A stretch of DNA of 10,668 nucleotides, taken from Paludibacter sp. (GTDB taxonomy: Bacteria; Bacteroidota; Bacteroidia; Bacteroidales; Paludibacteraceae). The translations under genes and the position numbers were made by a program. Position 1 is the first letter of the stretch. Every line of letters starts with the position of its first letter. The notes beneath the pieces were generated by a model. The model saw only the letters and a list, made by a program, of their open reading frames with translations. It made no database searches and was not told the origin of the DNA. Location of the stretch: positions 1 through 10,668 of the forward strand of contig WRGS01000195.1 in the NCBI GenBank assembly GCA_009787075.1. The letters are read 5' to 3'. Shown piece after piece: positions 1 through 6,323 of the stretch.

Positions 1-855
1 GGGCGCGGCGGACTTTTACATCCCATTGAATCAGGCGTTTATGAAATTAATGAAGATATGCTTGACGACTTGCGCTCGTGTCGTTATGGCGAACACGCAA
101 GTAATCTTGGGGCGATGCTCGCCAACGAAATTGCACATCAAATACAGCATTGCCGCGCTTTTATTGCCGACCCTGTTGTTGTTGATGAATTGCAGGAAGT
201 TGCGCGTATAAGCGGACTGCGGCAAATTCCGCGACGTTCTATTTTTCACGCGCTTAACCAAAAAGCGATTGCACGGAAATATGCCGCTCAAAAGGGCGTT
301 CCTTATGAAGAACTGAATTTGATTATTGCACATTTGGGCGGTGGAATATCTGTTGCTGCGCATAGTTGCGGGCGCGTTATTGACGTTAATCAGGCGCTTG
401 GCGGTTTTGGTCCGTTTTCGCCTGAACGCGCAGGAACACTTGACAGCGAACAACTTGTACAAATGTGTTTTAGCGGCGATTATACCAAACAGCAAATTTC
501 AAAAATGCTTGTAGGACAGGGCGGTATGGTGGCTCATTTGGGAACAAACGATGGGCGCGAAATTGAACGGCGCGTGCGCGAAGGAAACGAACAGGCAATG
601 CTTATCACCCAAGCAATGGCGTATAATATTGCAAAGGAAATAGGAAGTTTGATTCCTGTTCTCAAAGGCAAAGCGGATTGTGTTATTCTCACAGGCGGAA
701 TTGCGCACAATCCATTTATTGTAAAATATATAAAAGAAATGATAGAGCCTGTTTTGTCTGTTGTGATGTTTCCGGGCGAAGACGAAATGGAAGCTCTGGC
801 AATGGCTGCAATGCGTATTCTCGAAGGCGAACAGGCAAAAACGTATTACAAATAA
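1..855 (+). CDS. buk: Butyrate kinase, C-terminal part (5' end outside window)
   Basis: Butyrate kinase of the ASKHA (acetokinase) superfamily. It interconverts butyryl phosphate plus ADP with butyrate plus ATP in the cytoplasm; with phosphotransbutyrylase it makes butyrate, or it activates branched/short-chain acids. The reading frame is open from base 1, so the first Met at 58 is internal; 284 residues are visible against about 355 in the family. Visible family signatures are GRGGLL at the very start, YGEHASNLG a little later, the phosphate-binding AHLGGGISV near the middle, GTLDSEQL and the adenosine-region LTGGIAHN. No frameshift or missing motif is seen. A ptb gene would be expected upstream but lies outside the window. 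Identification rests on recalled family motifs. Acetate kinase is less likely because the spacing and the GRGGLL and YGEHASN motifs are butyrate-kinase type. Confidence 0.93.
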   Translation, partial: GRGGLLHPIESGVYEINEDMLDDLRSCRYGEHASNLGAMLANEIAHQIQHCRAFIADPVVVDELQEVARISGLRQIPRRSIFHALNQKAIARKYAAQKGVPYEELNLIIAHLGGGISVAAHSCGRVIDVNQALGGFGPFSPERAGTLDSEQLVQMCFSGDYTKQQISKMLVGQGGMVAHLGTNDGREIERRVREGNEQAMLITQAMAYNIAKEIGSLIPVLKGKADCVILTGGIAHNPFIVKYIKEMIEPVLSVVMFPGEDEMEALAMAAMRILEGEQAKTYYK

Positions 856-886
856 AAGCAATGACGTTTTTAGAAATTGCAATTAT

Positions 887-920
887 AAAATCACAAATCG
901 TCTAACGGACTTTTGATTTT
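887..920 (+). terminator. Possible weak terminator after butyrate kinase
   Basis: An imperfect inverted repeat begins 31 bases after the butyrate kinase stop. AAAATCACAA (887-896) faces TTTTGATTTT (911-920) with one mismatch, and an inner GTC/GAC pair (900-902/908-910) closes the loop. The T-rich right arm could serve as the U tract, but the stem is almost all A/T and the following bases are TCC. It may instead be chance pairing in AT-rich DNA. Confidence 0.3.
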
Positions 921-938
921 TCCAAGTTGGCGGTTGCT

Positions 939-946
939 TACTTTTG
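939..946 (+). promoter_or_regulatory. Candidate Bacteroidota promoter P1 (-7 box) for the membrane protein gene
   Basis: TACTTTTG matches the Bacteroidota sigma-ABfr -7 consensus TAnnTTTG. A TTTG at 912-915 could be the -33 element, but the 23-base spacer is slightly long. The start of transcription would be near 952, giving a leader of about 100 bases before the ATG at 1055. It lies about 85 bases after the butyrate kinase stop, so the membrane protein gene need not be co-transcribed with buk. Confidence 0.5.
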
Positions 947-989
947 CATAAAATACAAAAAAATATTTTACTTTTTCAATAAAAAATAA

Positions 990-997
990 TATTTTTG
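990..997 (+). promoter_or_regulatory. Candidate Bacteroidota promoter P2 (-7 box) for the membrane protein gene
   Basis: TATTTTTG matches TAnnTTTG and is followed by CATACG. The transcript would start near 1003 and have a leader of about 50 bases. No good TTG -33 element is seen; the expected position holds only a T-rich stretch. It shares TTTTGCATA with the P1 site 51 bases upstream (942-950 and 993-1001). Confidence 0.45.
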
Positions 998-1054
998 CAT
1001 ACGAAATGTTATTTGAAAATTTAAAGATTAAAATTTTTTAAAATATATTTTAAA

Positions 1055-1660
1055 ATGAAACTTTTTTGTAAAATAATTTCCATTGTTTTTCACCCCTTGC
1101 TGATGAGCGCTTACGCAATGACGTGGTTGATGTTTGCTACCGAATTTCAATTTACTTCCGCGCAATATAAATGGATTGCCATTGGCGGAACGCTGGTTTT
1201 TACGGGCATTTTGCCGCTTATTCCGCTTGTTGTTTTGCTTATGCGCGGCGAAATTACCGACATAAACATTTCTATACGCGAGCAACGCACATTTCCGTAT
1301 ATGTTTTCGTTTCTGGCGTATATTTTTTGGGCGTATTTTCTTTGGCGCAATCTGACGATGCCGCCTTTCATTGTATCGGCGGCGGTTGCCTCGGCGGTTT
1401 CGACAGTGATTTTGTTAATAATAAATTTCAAATGGAAAATCAGCGCGCATCTTTGTTGCGCAGGAGGCATTTTTGCGTTTGTTGTTGGAATTTCATTTAA
1501 GTTTGGAATAAATCCTTTATGGCTGATTATCACAATGTTGGCAATAACATTACTTTTAGCAGTTTCGCGTATTGAACTCAAAGCGCACACACCCGCTCAA
1601 ACACTTGCAGGCTTTGCCGTTGGTTTTGTTGTTACTTTGCCGCCAATCCTTTTGCTTTAA
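1055..1660 (+). CDS. Multi-pass membrane protein, PAP2-phosphatase-like
   Basis: A 201-residue, very hydrophobic protein with about five or six predicted membrane segments (roughly residues 7-29, 40-63, 80-97, 103-124, 134-149, 152-170 and 184-200, some short). I do not recognise a characterised member. Near the C-terminus is SRIELKAHTPAQ (171-182), which has the exact spacing of PAP2 phosphatase motif 3 (SR-x5-H-x3-D) with Gln in place of Asp. ISAH (129-132) resembles the motif 2 PSGH, and REQRTFPY (75-82) resembles the basic motif 1. By analogy it could act on a lipid or polyprenyl phosphate at the membrane, or be a catalytically altered relative. ATG at 1055 is chosen because the first membrane segment follows at once and two promoter-like sites lie upstream. 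It is convergent with dxs. The membrane call is firm; the PAP2 link is tentative. Confidence 0.75.
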   Translation: MKLFCKIISIVFHPLLMSAYAMTWLMFATEFQFTSAQYKWIAIGGTLVFTGILPLIPLVVLLMRGEITDINISIREQRTFPYMFSFLAYIFWAYFLWRNLTMPPFIVSAAVASAVSTVILLIINFKWKISAHLCCAGGIFAFVVGISFKFGINPLWLIITMLAITLLLAVSRIELKAHTPAQTLAGFAVGFVVTLPPILLL

Positions 1661-1667
1661 AATTTTT

Positions 1668-1691
1668 AAAAATATGCAAAAATATTTTTTT
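1668..1691 (+). terminator. Possible A/T-only terminator after the membrane protein gene
   Basis: AAAAATAT (1668-1675) and ATATTTTT (1682-1689) are perfect complements around a 6-base loop, followed by two more T. It starts 8 bases after the stop codon at 1658-1660, as expected for an intrinsic terminator. The stem has no G-C pair and such repeats arise by chance in this composition. Confidence 0.35.
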
Positions 1692-1750
1692 CTACTAATG
1701 CTTTTCAAATATTAAATCAATAGTCTGTAGGATTAAACGTATTTTTAGCA

Positions 1751-1790
1751 CACAAATAACACAGATTAGACACGCTTTTCACGGATTTTA
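1751..1790. repeat. Imperfect roughly 10-bp tandem repeat in a convergent intergenic region
   Basis: Four related units start at 1751 (CACAAATAA), 1760 (CACAGATTA), 1771 (CACGCTTTT) and 1780 (CACGGATTTT), so CAC recurs every 9-11 bases, close to one helical turn. The block sits between the 3' ends of the membrane protein gene and dxs. From memory, CACAGATT/CACGGATT strings occur as dispersed intergenic repeats in Bacteroidota genomes; this cannot be checked here. No function is claimed. Confidence 0.4.
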
Positions 1791-1809
1791 TTTGCCTGAT
1801 ACTGATAAT

Positions 1810-3702
1810 TTAAACAAACTCTAAAATTTCCTTTTTAATTCCTTCGGTGTCGAGTTCAAGAATTTTGTAAAGTTCTTCGGGTAAGCCGTGTTGAACAAAA
1901 ATATCGGGAATACCAAGTCGTTTTACTTGTATATTTATCTGATTATCTGCAAAATATTCAAGTATTGCGCTACCAAAGCCGCCGTTTAATACTCCGTCTT
2001 CTATCGTTATTATTTTTTTATATTTTTTGCCAATAATATTTAATAATTCCGTATCAAGCGGTTTTACAAAGCGCATATCGTAGTGTGCAATTGATATTTT
2101 TTGTTCATTCTCAATGTTTTCTATTGCGCGGGCGGCAGGATTTGCCATTGTGCCGATTGTCAGAATTGCCATATCATTGCCTTCTTTTAAGCAGATGCCG
2201 CGCCCGATTTCAATTTTCATAAAATCGTTGCGCCAATTGGCTGTGGTGGCTTTTCCGCGTGGATAGCGAATTACAAACGCACCCATATCCGCTTGCTGAG
2301 CGGTGTACATTAAATTTCTGAGTTCGTGTTCGTTGCGCGGTGCAGCGATAGTCAAATTCGGAATACAACGCATATAAGCAATATCAAACTGTCCCTGATG
2401 AGTTATGCCATCTGAACCGACAATTCCTGCACGGTCGAGACAAAAAACGACATTTAACTTTTGTGTGGCAACATCGTGAATAACATTGTCGTAGGCGCGT
2501 TGCATAAACGACGAATAAATATTGCAAAAAGGCAACATCCCGTCTTTTGCAAGCCCCGCCGAAAACGTAACAGCGTGCCCTTCGGCAATCCCAACATCAA
2601 AAACGCGATTGGGAATCACTTTTTGCATAATGCACATTGAGCAGCCTGAAGGCATTGCGGGAGTTACACCAACAATTTTTTCGTTCATTTGTGCAAGTTC
2701 GAGCAAAGTTTCGCCAAAAACCGTTTGAAATAGTGGAATATTTGGATTTTCATTTTCGTAACGCTCGCCTGTTTGCACGTTGAAAGTTCCGGGCGCATGC
2801 CAAATAGTTGTTTCCTTTTCAGCAGGCTTGTAACCTTTGCCCTTTTGCGTAAGAACGTGCAAAACTTTTGGACCTGAAAAGTTTTTGATTTCCGTTAAAA
2901 TCTTTACCAGACTTAATACATCGTGTCCATCAACAGTACCGAAATACCTTATATTCAGTCCTTCAAAAATATTATTATTGCCTTGCCTTGTAAGTCCCGA
3001 TTTAATGCTGTTAGTTAAACGAATAAGGCGATTACGTTTGTTTTCATTAATCAAACCTGCTTTTTGCAATACCCGATAGGCTTTGTAGCGCAGTCGATTG
3101 TATGTTTCGGAAGTAGTAATATCAACCAAATATTGCGTAATGCCGCCTTTTATTGGGTCAATAGCCATTTGATTATCATTTAAAATAATGAGCAGATTAT
3201 TTTTGTCCATTGAAGTGTTGTTCAATCCTTCAAAAGCAAGTCCGCCTGTCATTGCACCATCACCGATAATTGCAACAACATTGCGGTCTTTTTCCTTTTT
3301 CAGCAAAGATGCAACCGACATGCCTAAAGCGGCTGAAATTGAAGTGCTTGCATGCCCAACTCCAAAAGCATCGTACTCGCTTTCCTGTGGCGAAGGAAAA
3401 CCCGAAATTCCGCCGAGTTGTCTGTTTGTATGAAAATTGTCGCGGCGACCTGTAAGAATTTTATGACCATACGCCTGATGCCCAACGTCCCAAATAATGC
3501 GGTCGTATGGCGTATTGAAGCAATAATGCACTGCAACTGTAAGTTCCACCACACCCAAACTTGAACCCAAATGACCAGGATGGCGCGAAACTTCTTGTAT
3601 AATAAATTGCCGTAACTCATTGCAAACCAGCGGTAAATCCGATTTTGGGACTTGCTTTAAGTCATCAGGCGAGTTAATATTTTTTAAATATCTTGATTCC
3701 AC
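1810..3702 (-). CDS. dxs: 1-deoxy-D-xylulose-5-phosphate synthase
   Basis: Cytoplasmic thiamine-diphosphate enzyme that condenses pyruvate with glyceraldehyde 3-phosphate to DXP, the first step of the MEP isoprenoid pathway and a precursor for thiamine and pyridoxal. It has 630 residues, the usual length. The N-terminal ThDP domain has HPGHLGSSLG (41-50), WDVGHQAYGHK (71-81) and GDGAMTGG (148-155) with LNDN (174-177) completing the cofactor/Mg motif. The Pyr domain has FDVGIAEGHAVTF (368-380) with the catalytic Glu at 374, then DRAGIVGSDGITHQG (423-437) and RYPRG (479-483). The transketolase C-terminal domain follows from about 500. Gly in IAEGH, where E. coli has Gln, is as I recall it in Bacteroidota DXS. 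The start codon is GTG: an in-frame TGA lies ten codons upstream, there is no upstream ATG, and the next Met is residue 129. It is convergent with the upstream membrane gene and separated by 270 bases from the next minus-strand gene. Confidence 0.97.
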   Translation of the reverse strand: MESRYLKNINSPDDLKQVPKSDLPLVCNELRQFIIQEVSRHPGHLGSSLGVVELTVAVHYCFNTPYDRIIWDVGHQAYGHKILTGRRDNFHTNRQLGGISGFPSPQESEYDAFGVGHASTSISAALGMSVASLLKKEKDRNVVAIIGDGAMTGGLAFEGLNNTSMDKNNLLIILNDNQMAIDPIKGGITQYLVDITTSETYNRLRYKAYRVLQKAGLINENKRNRLIRLTNSIKSGLTRQGNNNIFEGLNIRYFGTVDGHDVLSLVKILTEIKNFSGPKVLHVLTQKGKGYKPAEKETTIWHAPGTFNVQTGERYENENPNIPLFQTVFGETLLELAQMNEKIVGVTPAMPSGCSMCIMQKVIPNRVFDVGIAEGHAVTFSAGLAKDGMLPFCNIYSSFMQRAYDNVIHDVATQKLNVVFCLDRAGIVGSDGITHQGQFDIAYMRCIPNLTIAAPRNEHELRNLMYTAQQADMGAFVIRYPRGKATTANWRNDFMKIEIGRGICLKEGNDMAILTIGTMANPAARAIENIENEQKISIAHYDMRFVKPLDTELLNIIGKKYKKIITIEDGVLNGGFGSAILEYFADNQINIQVKRLGIPDIFVQHGLPEELYKILELDTEGIKKEILEFV

Positions 3703-3806
3703 TTTATATAAAAAACTTTTTTCTATCTTTCAACTCAATCATAACACTTACTTTTCTGAAATTTTATATTTTATTAAAATTAAATGATAAAATCAAAATT
3801 TTGCTG

Positions 3807-3814
3807 CAAAGGTA
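3807..3814 (-). promoter_or_regulatory. Candidate dxs promoter (-7 box)
   Basis: On the minus strand this reads TACCTTTG followed by CAGC, a good match to TAnnTTTG. Transcription would start near 3800 and give a leader of about 97 bases before the GTG at 3702. No clear TTG is found at the right distance for a -33 element; the area is T-rich on the minus strand and repeats TTACCTTTT at about 3830-3838. Confidence 0.55.
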
Positions 3815-3851
3815 AGCAGTTTTTAATAAAAAAGGTAATTATTCTACAAAA

Positions 3852-3901
3852 AATTATAAAAGATATATTTATATTCGTTATAACTGCTGCTTTTTATAAT
3901 T
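3852..3901. repeat. A/T-only inverted repeat upstream of the dxs promoter
   Basis: AATTATAAAA (3852-3861) and TTTTATAATT (3892-3901) are perfect 10-base complements separated by 30 bases. The block lies between the terminator of the neighbouring gene and the dxs promoter. It could be a binding site or an AT-rich upstream element, but perfect A/T-only pairs of this size are not rare in such sequence. Confidence 0.3.
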
Positions 3902-3913
3902 ATAAACAGATTT

Positions 3914-3956
3914 TAGAAAAAAACATAACACATTTCTATTAAAAAAATGTGTTATG
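3914..3956 (-). terminator. Intrinsic terminator of the cDPGS-like gene
   Basis: CATAACACATTT (3924-3935) and AAATGTGTTATG (3945-3956) form a perfect 12-base-pair stem with a 9-base loop. Read on the minus strand, the hairpin begins 17 bases after the stop codon of the cDPGS-like gene (3973-3975) and is followed directly by seven T (complement of 3917-3923). This is the clearest terminator in the window and separates that gene from dxs. Confidence 0.85.
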
Positions 3957-3972
3957 CCTGAAAACAAAAATT

Positions 3973-5316
3973 TTACTTAATCAAATTATGTTTTTTGCAG
4001 AAATCTTTTAAAATCCCTTCCAAATTAGGATAGCCGATTTCTTGAAGTTCGTAACCGATTTTTACTGTCGGTTGCTTGATTTTAATAATTCTGCCCAAAT
4101 CAATCGGAGTGCCAATTACCACTGCATCGCAGGGAACATTGGCAATAGTTTGTTCCAAATCGCGAATTTGCTGCTCGCCATAACCCATAGCTGGCAATAA
4201 AGTACCGATTTCGGGATATTTTTCGTATGTTTGAGAAAGTTTTCCAACAGTGTATGGACGCGGGTCGATAAGTTCTGCTGCACCGTGTTTGAGAGCGGCA
4301 ACCGTGCCTGCACCGATTTTCATTTCACCGTGAGTAAGCGTTGGTCCGTCTTCGACAACCAAAACTTTTTTACCGCGAATCAATTCAGGTTTATCAACTG
4401 TCAGATATGATGCAGCATCAACTACAATAGCGTTTGGATTGATTTTAGCGATATTTTTACGCACAGTATTAATATCGTCAAGCGAAGCGGAGTCAATTTT
4501 ATTTATGCAAATAACATCGGAAATCCGTGCAACAACCTCGCCAGGATAATACGCAACCTCAGCATTTGGGCGTAGCGGGTCGACAACGCCAATAGTCAAA
4601 TCAGGCATATAGAACGGAAAATCATTGTTTCCGCCGTCCCAAATAATTACATCACAACCATCGGGGTCTTTTTCCGCTTCTCGTAAAATCGCCTCGTAAT
4701 CAACTCCTGCATAAATTACATTGCGTTTTGTAACTACGTGCGGCTCGTATTCTTCCATTTCTTCTATGGTACATTCGTGCTTTTTCAAATCTTCAACAGT
4801 AGCAAAACGCTGAACTTTTTGTTTTACCAAATCGCCGTATGGCATTGGGTGGCGTACAGCGACAGGTTTTAAGCCCATTTCAACCAGAATTTCAATCACG
4901 CGGCGTGAAGTTTGCGATTTTCCACAACCTGTGCGCGTTGCACCGATTGCAATCACTGGTTTTGTCGATTTTATCATCGTATCTTTTGTTCCGAGCAGCC
5001 AAAAATCCGCTCCTGCAGCATTGACAATTGCCGAAACATTCATTACGCGCGGATAAGGCACATCAGAATACGCAAAAACGCATACATCGACATTGTGTGT
5101 TTTGATAAGTTCTGGCAATTCTTCCTCTGCAACAATCGGAATGCCCGCAGGATATTCTTTGCCTGCAAGTTCGGTTGGATATTTTCTGCCGTCAATATCA
5201 GGAATTTGAGCGGCGGTAAAAGCAACTACATTATAGTTTTCATTGCCTCTGAAAAAAGTGTTGAAATTGTGAAAATCACGTCCAGCAGCGCCGATAATAA
5301 TTACATTTCTCTTCAT
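3973..5316 (-). CDS. Cyclic 2,3-diphosphoglycerate synthetase-like P-loop protein
   Basis: A 447-residue cytoplasmic nucleotide-binding protein that I assign to the family annotated as cyclic 2,3-diphosphoglycerate synthetase or predicted GTPase (COG2403 type). In some methanogens the founding enzyme closes 2,3-diphosphoglycerate into a cyclic thermoprotectant using ATP; the bacterial role is not established. It starts with a dinucleotide-fold-like strand, VIIIGAAGRDFHNFN (5-19). A Walker A loop follows in GATRTGCGKS (125-134), then HPMPYGDL (156-163), IIWDGGNNDFPFY (224-236, Walker B-like) and INKIDS (271-276, the base-recognition NKxD of GTPases). VEDGPTLTHG and DPRPY occur near the C-terminus. 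ATG at 5316 is the only start giving the intact N-terminal strand. It has its own promoter and terminator, so it is probably monocistronic. The family call is confident; the reaction is not. Confidence 0.85.
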   Translation of the reverse strand: MKRNVIIIGAAGRDFHNFNTFFRGNENYNVVAFTAAQIPDIDGRKYPTELAGKEYPAGIPIVAEEELPELIKTHNVDVCVFAYSDVPYPRVMNVSAIVNAAGADFWLLGTKDTMIKSTKPVIAIGATRTGCGKSQTSRRVIEILVEMGLKPVAVRHPMPYGDLVKQKVQRFATVEDLKKHECTIEEMEEYEPHVVTKRNVIYAGVDYEAILREAEKDPDGCDVIIWDGGNNDFPFYMPDLTIGVVDPLRPNAEVAYYPGEVVARISDVICINKIDSASLDDINTVRKNIAKINPNAIVVDAASYLTVDKPELIRGKKVLVVEDGPTLTHGEMKIGAGTVAALKHGAAELIDPRPYTVGKLSQTYEKYPEIGTLLPAMGYGEQQIRDLEQTIANVPCDAVVIGTPIDLGRIIKIKQPTVKIGYELQEIGYPNLEGILKDFCKKHNLIK

Positions 5317-5377
5317 AAAAATATTAAAATTTAAGATTATTATTGTTTTTTATTTATAATCAAAAACTGTTTTTTTT

Positions 5378-5411
5378 TGTAATTTTTTATTTTTACAACA
5401 AAAAAATTACA
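5378..5411 (-). other. Hairpin at the predicted 5' end of the cDPGS-like leader
   Basis: TGTAATTTTTT (5378-5388) and AAAAAATTACA (5401-5411) form a perfect 11-base-pair stem with a 12-base loop. It starts 4 bases downstream of the -7 box at 5416-5423, so it would sit at the extreme 5' end of a leader of about 95 bases. On the minus strand it is followed by an A tract, not a U tract, so it is not a terminator for that strand. It could stabilise the mRNA, or may be chance in an A/T-rich leader. Confidence 0.4.
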
Positions 5412-5415
5412 CCCG

Positions 5416-5445
5416 CAAAATTAAGAATTTTTTTTGAAACAACAA
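5416..5445 (-). promoter_or_regulatory. Candidate promoter of the cDPGS-like gene
   Basis: Read on the minus strand, TTG (5445-5443), a 19-base spacer and TAATTTTG (5423-5416) match the Bacteroidota -33/-7 pattern. Transcription would start near 5410. It lies between the batE stop at 5513 and the start codon at 5316, suggesting independent expression from the bat operon. No convincing terminator for batE is seen in 5446-5512, so read-through from bat is possible. Confidence 0.5.
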
Positions 5446-5512
5446 TAATTCGCCCTTACAATTGTCTTTTAATTACGATTGTGTTGTCCTTTACTCTTGA
5501 ATATTCGTACCC

Positions 5513-6271
5513 TCAAATCCTTTCTATTGTCTGTTCTTCAACCCAGCCTGCGTTACCGTTGGCGAGGCGGATTTCGACCCACGAATTTAAAACGCCAACA
5601 ACGAGCACTTTCGCGCCCTCGTGCAATACAAACAGGTCTGTACCGCTTTTGTCGGGCGAACTTTTGACAGTAACTGCGCCGTTCATTACAATTGCAGCAT
5701 TGCGCGTGAGCAAATATTTTTTCTGAATTCCTGAAAAAACAAGCGTTATCACGCTAATTATCAGGCATAAAAACGCAATGTAAAAAGATGTTTTGCGTAA
5801 AAAATGTTTTTTGCCAAAAATAAAAAAGAAAACAAAAACAAGAGTCAGCACGAACAACACAAAACTTAAATAAAACCAATTATTTGAATTTAATAGATTT
5901 ATAACGGCTTTAATCCAATTTATAAGGAAAAATGAATTGCTGTCAGGAATATTGTCAATTACTTTTTGCTGGGCAAAAGCAAGGTTATGTCGTGCATCGG
6001 CATAATTGGTGGCAAGGCGCAGAGCGCGTTCATAATTGAGAATCGCGTGAGCCAATTTATCCTGTTTAAAGCAAGCATTTCCTAAATTGTAATACAATTC
6101 GGGGGCTGTTTCGTTTGTTTTCAGTATGTTTTGGTAAATTTCTTCCGCCTGCGCATATTTCCCTTTTTCATAAAATTCGTTTGCCTGTTGCAAAGAACTT
6201 TCCCTCTGCGCTGCTATAAAATTAACGCTGTTTATCGTTAGAAAAATTAATATTATTATTTTTTTATTCAT
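5513..6271 (-). CDS. batE: BatE, TPR and SH3-like membrane protein
   Basis: Last gene of the Bat (Bacteroidota aerotolerance) cluster. The 252-residue protein has a signal sequence (about 1-21, ending IAAQ) and two TPR units (about 26-59 and 60-93, with YYNLGNACFKQDK at 60-72). Two membrane segments follow (about 132-152 and 162-182), then a C-terminal bacterial SH3-like domain (about 190-250, with AGWVEE near the end). The TPRs probably face the periplasm; their partners are presumed to be other Bat proteins. The exact Bat function is unsettled: first linked to oxygen tolerance in Bacteroides fragilis, later also to envelope stress. The ATG at 6271 is right for the signal peptide. It follows batD after a 52-base gap that carries a tandem repeat. 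Confidence 0.9.
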   Translation of the reverse strand: MNKKIIILIFLTINSVNFIAAQRESSLQQANEFYEKGKYAQAEEIYQNILKTNETAPELYYNLGNACFKQDKLAHAILNYERALRLATNYADARHNLAFAQQKVIDNIPDSNSFFLINWIKAVINLLNSNNWFYLSFVLFVLTLVFVFFFIFGKKHFLRKTSFYIAFLCLIISVITLVFSGIQKKYLLTRNAAIVMNGAVTVKSSPDKSGTDLFVLHEGAKVLVVGVLNSWVEIRLANGNAGWVEEQTIERI

Positions 6272-6284
6272 ATTTTTGTGAATT

Positions 6285-6319
6285 AGAAGTTGGAAGATAG
6301 AAGTTAGAAGATGAAAGTT
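6285..6319. repeat. Five-unit 7-nt tandem repeat between batD and batE
   Basis: Five consecutive heptamers, AGAAGTT, GGAAGAT, AGAAGTT, AGAAGAT and GAAAGTT, fill 35 of the 52 bases between the batD stop (6324-6326) and the batE start (6271). Units 1-2 and 3-4 form a 14-base repeat with 13 identities. In the mRNA, the minus-strand copy is pyrimidine-rich (AACTTCT-type units). Purine-rich heptamer repeats of this kind can change copy number and could alter the batD-batE spacing. Confidence 0.75.
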
Positions 6320-6323
6320 TATT

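Noticed and set aside
368..380. IAEGH instead of IAEQH in DXS as a functional oddity (residues 368-380 of the protein)
   Set aside because: The catalytic Glu is kept and, as I recall, Gly at this place is usual in Bacteroidota DXS; it is a lineage trait.
31..495. Minus-strand open frame of 154 codons inside butyrate kinase
   Set aside because: It lies antisense to a gene with clear family motifs and its protein has no recognisable domain; it is a shadow of the coding frame.
1147..1590. Minus-strand open frame of 147 codons opposite the membrane protein gene
   Set aside because: The plus-strand protein has regular membrane segments and PAP2-like motifs; the antisense product has none and no promoter-like site was found for it.
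5378..5411. Hairpin considered as a terminator for batE
   Set aside because: On the minus strand it is followed by A residues, not U, and it lies downstream of the next gene's promoter-like site.
5343..5726. Plus-strand open frame of 127 codons across the cDPGS-like leader and the batE end
   Set aside because: It overlaps batE antisense and begins in an A/T-rich leader; no motif is seen and the C-terminal SH3-like part of batE explains the sequence.
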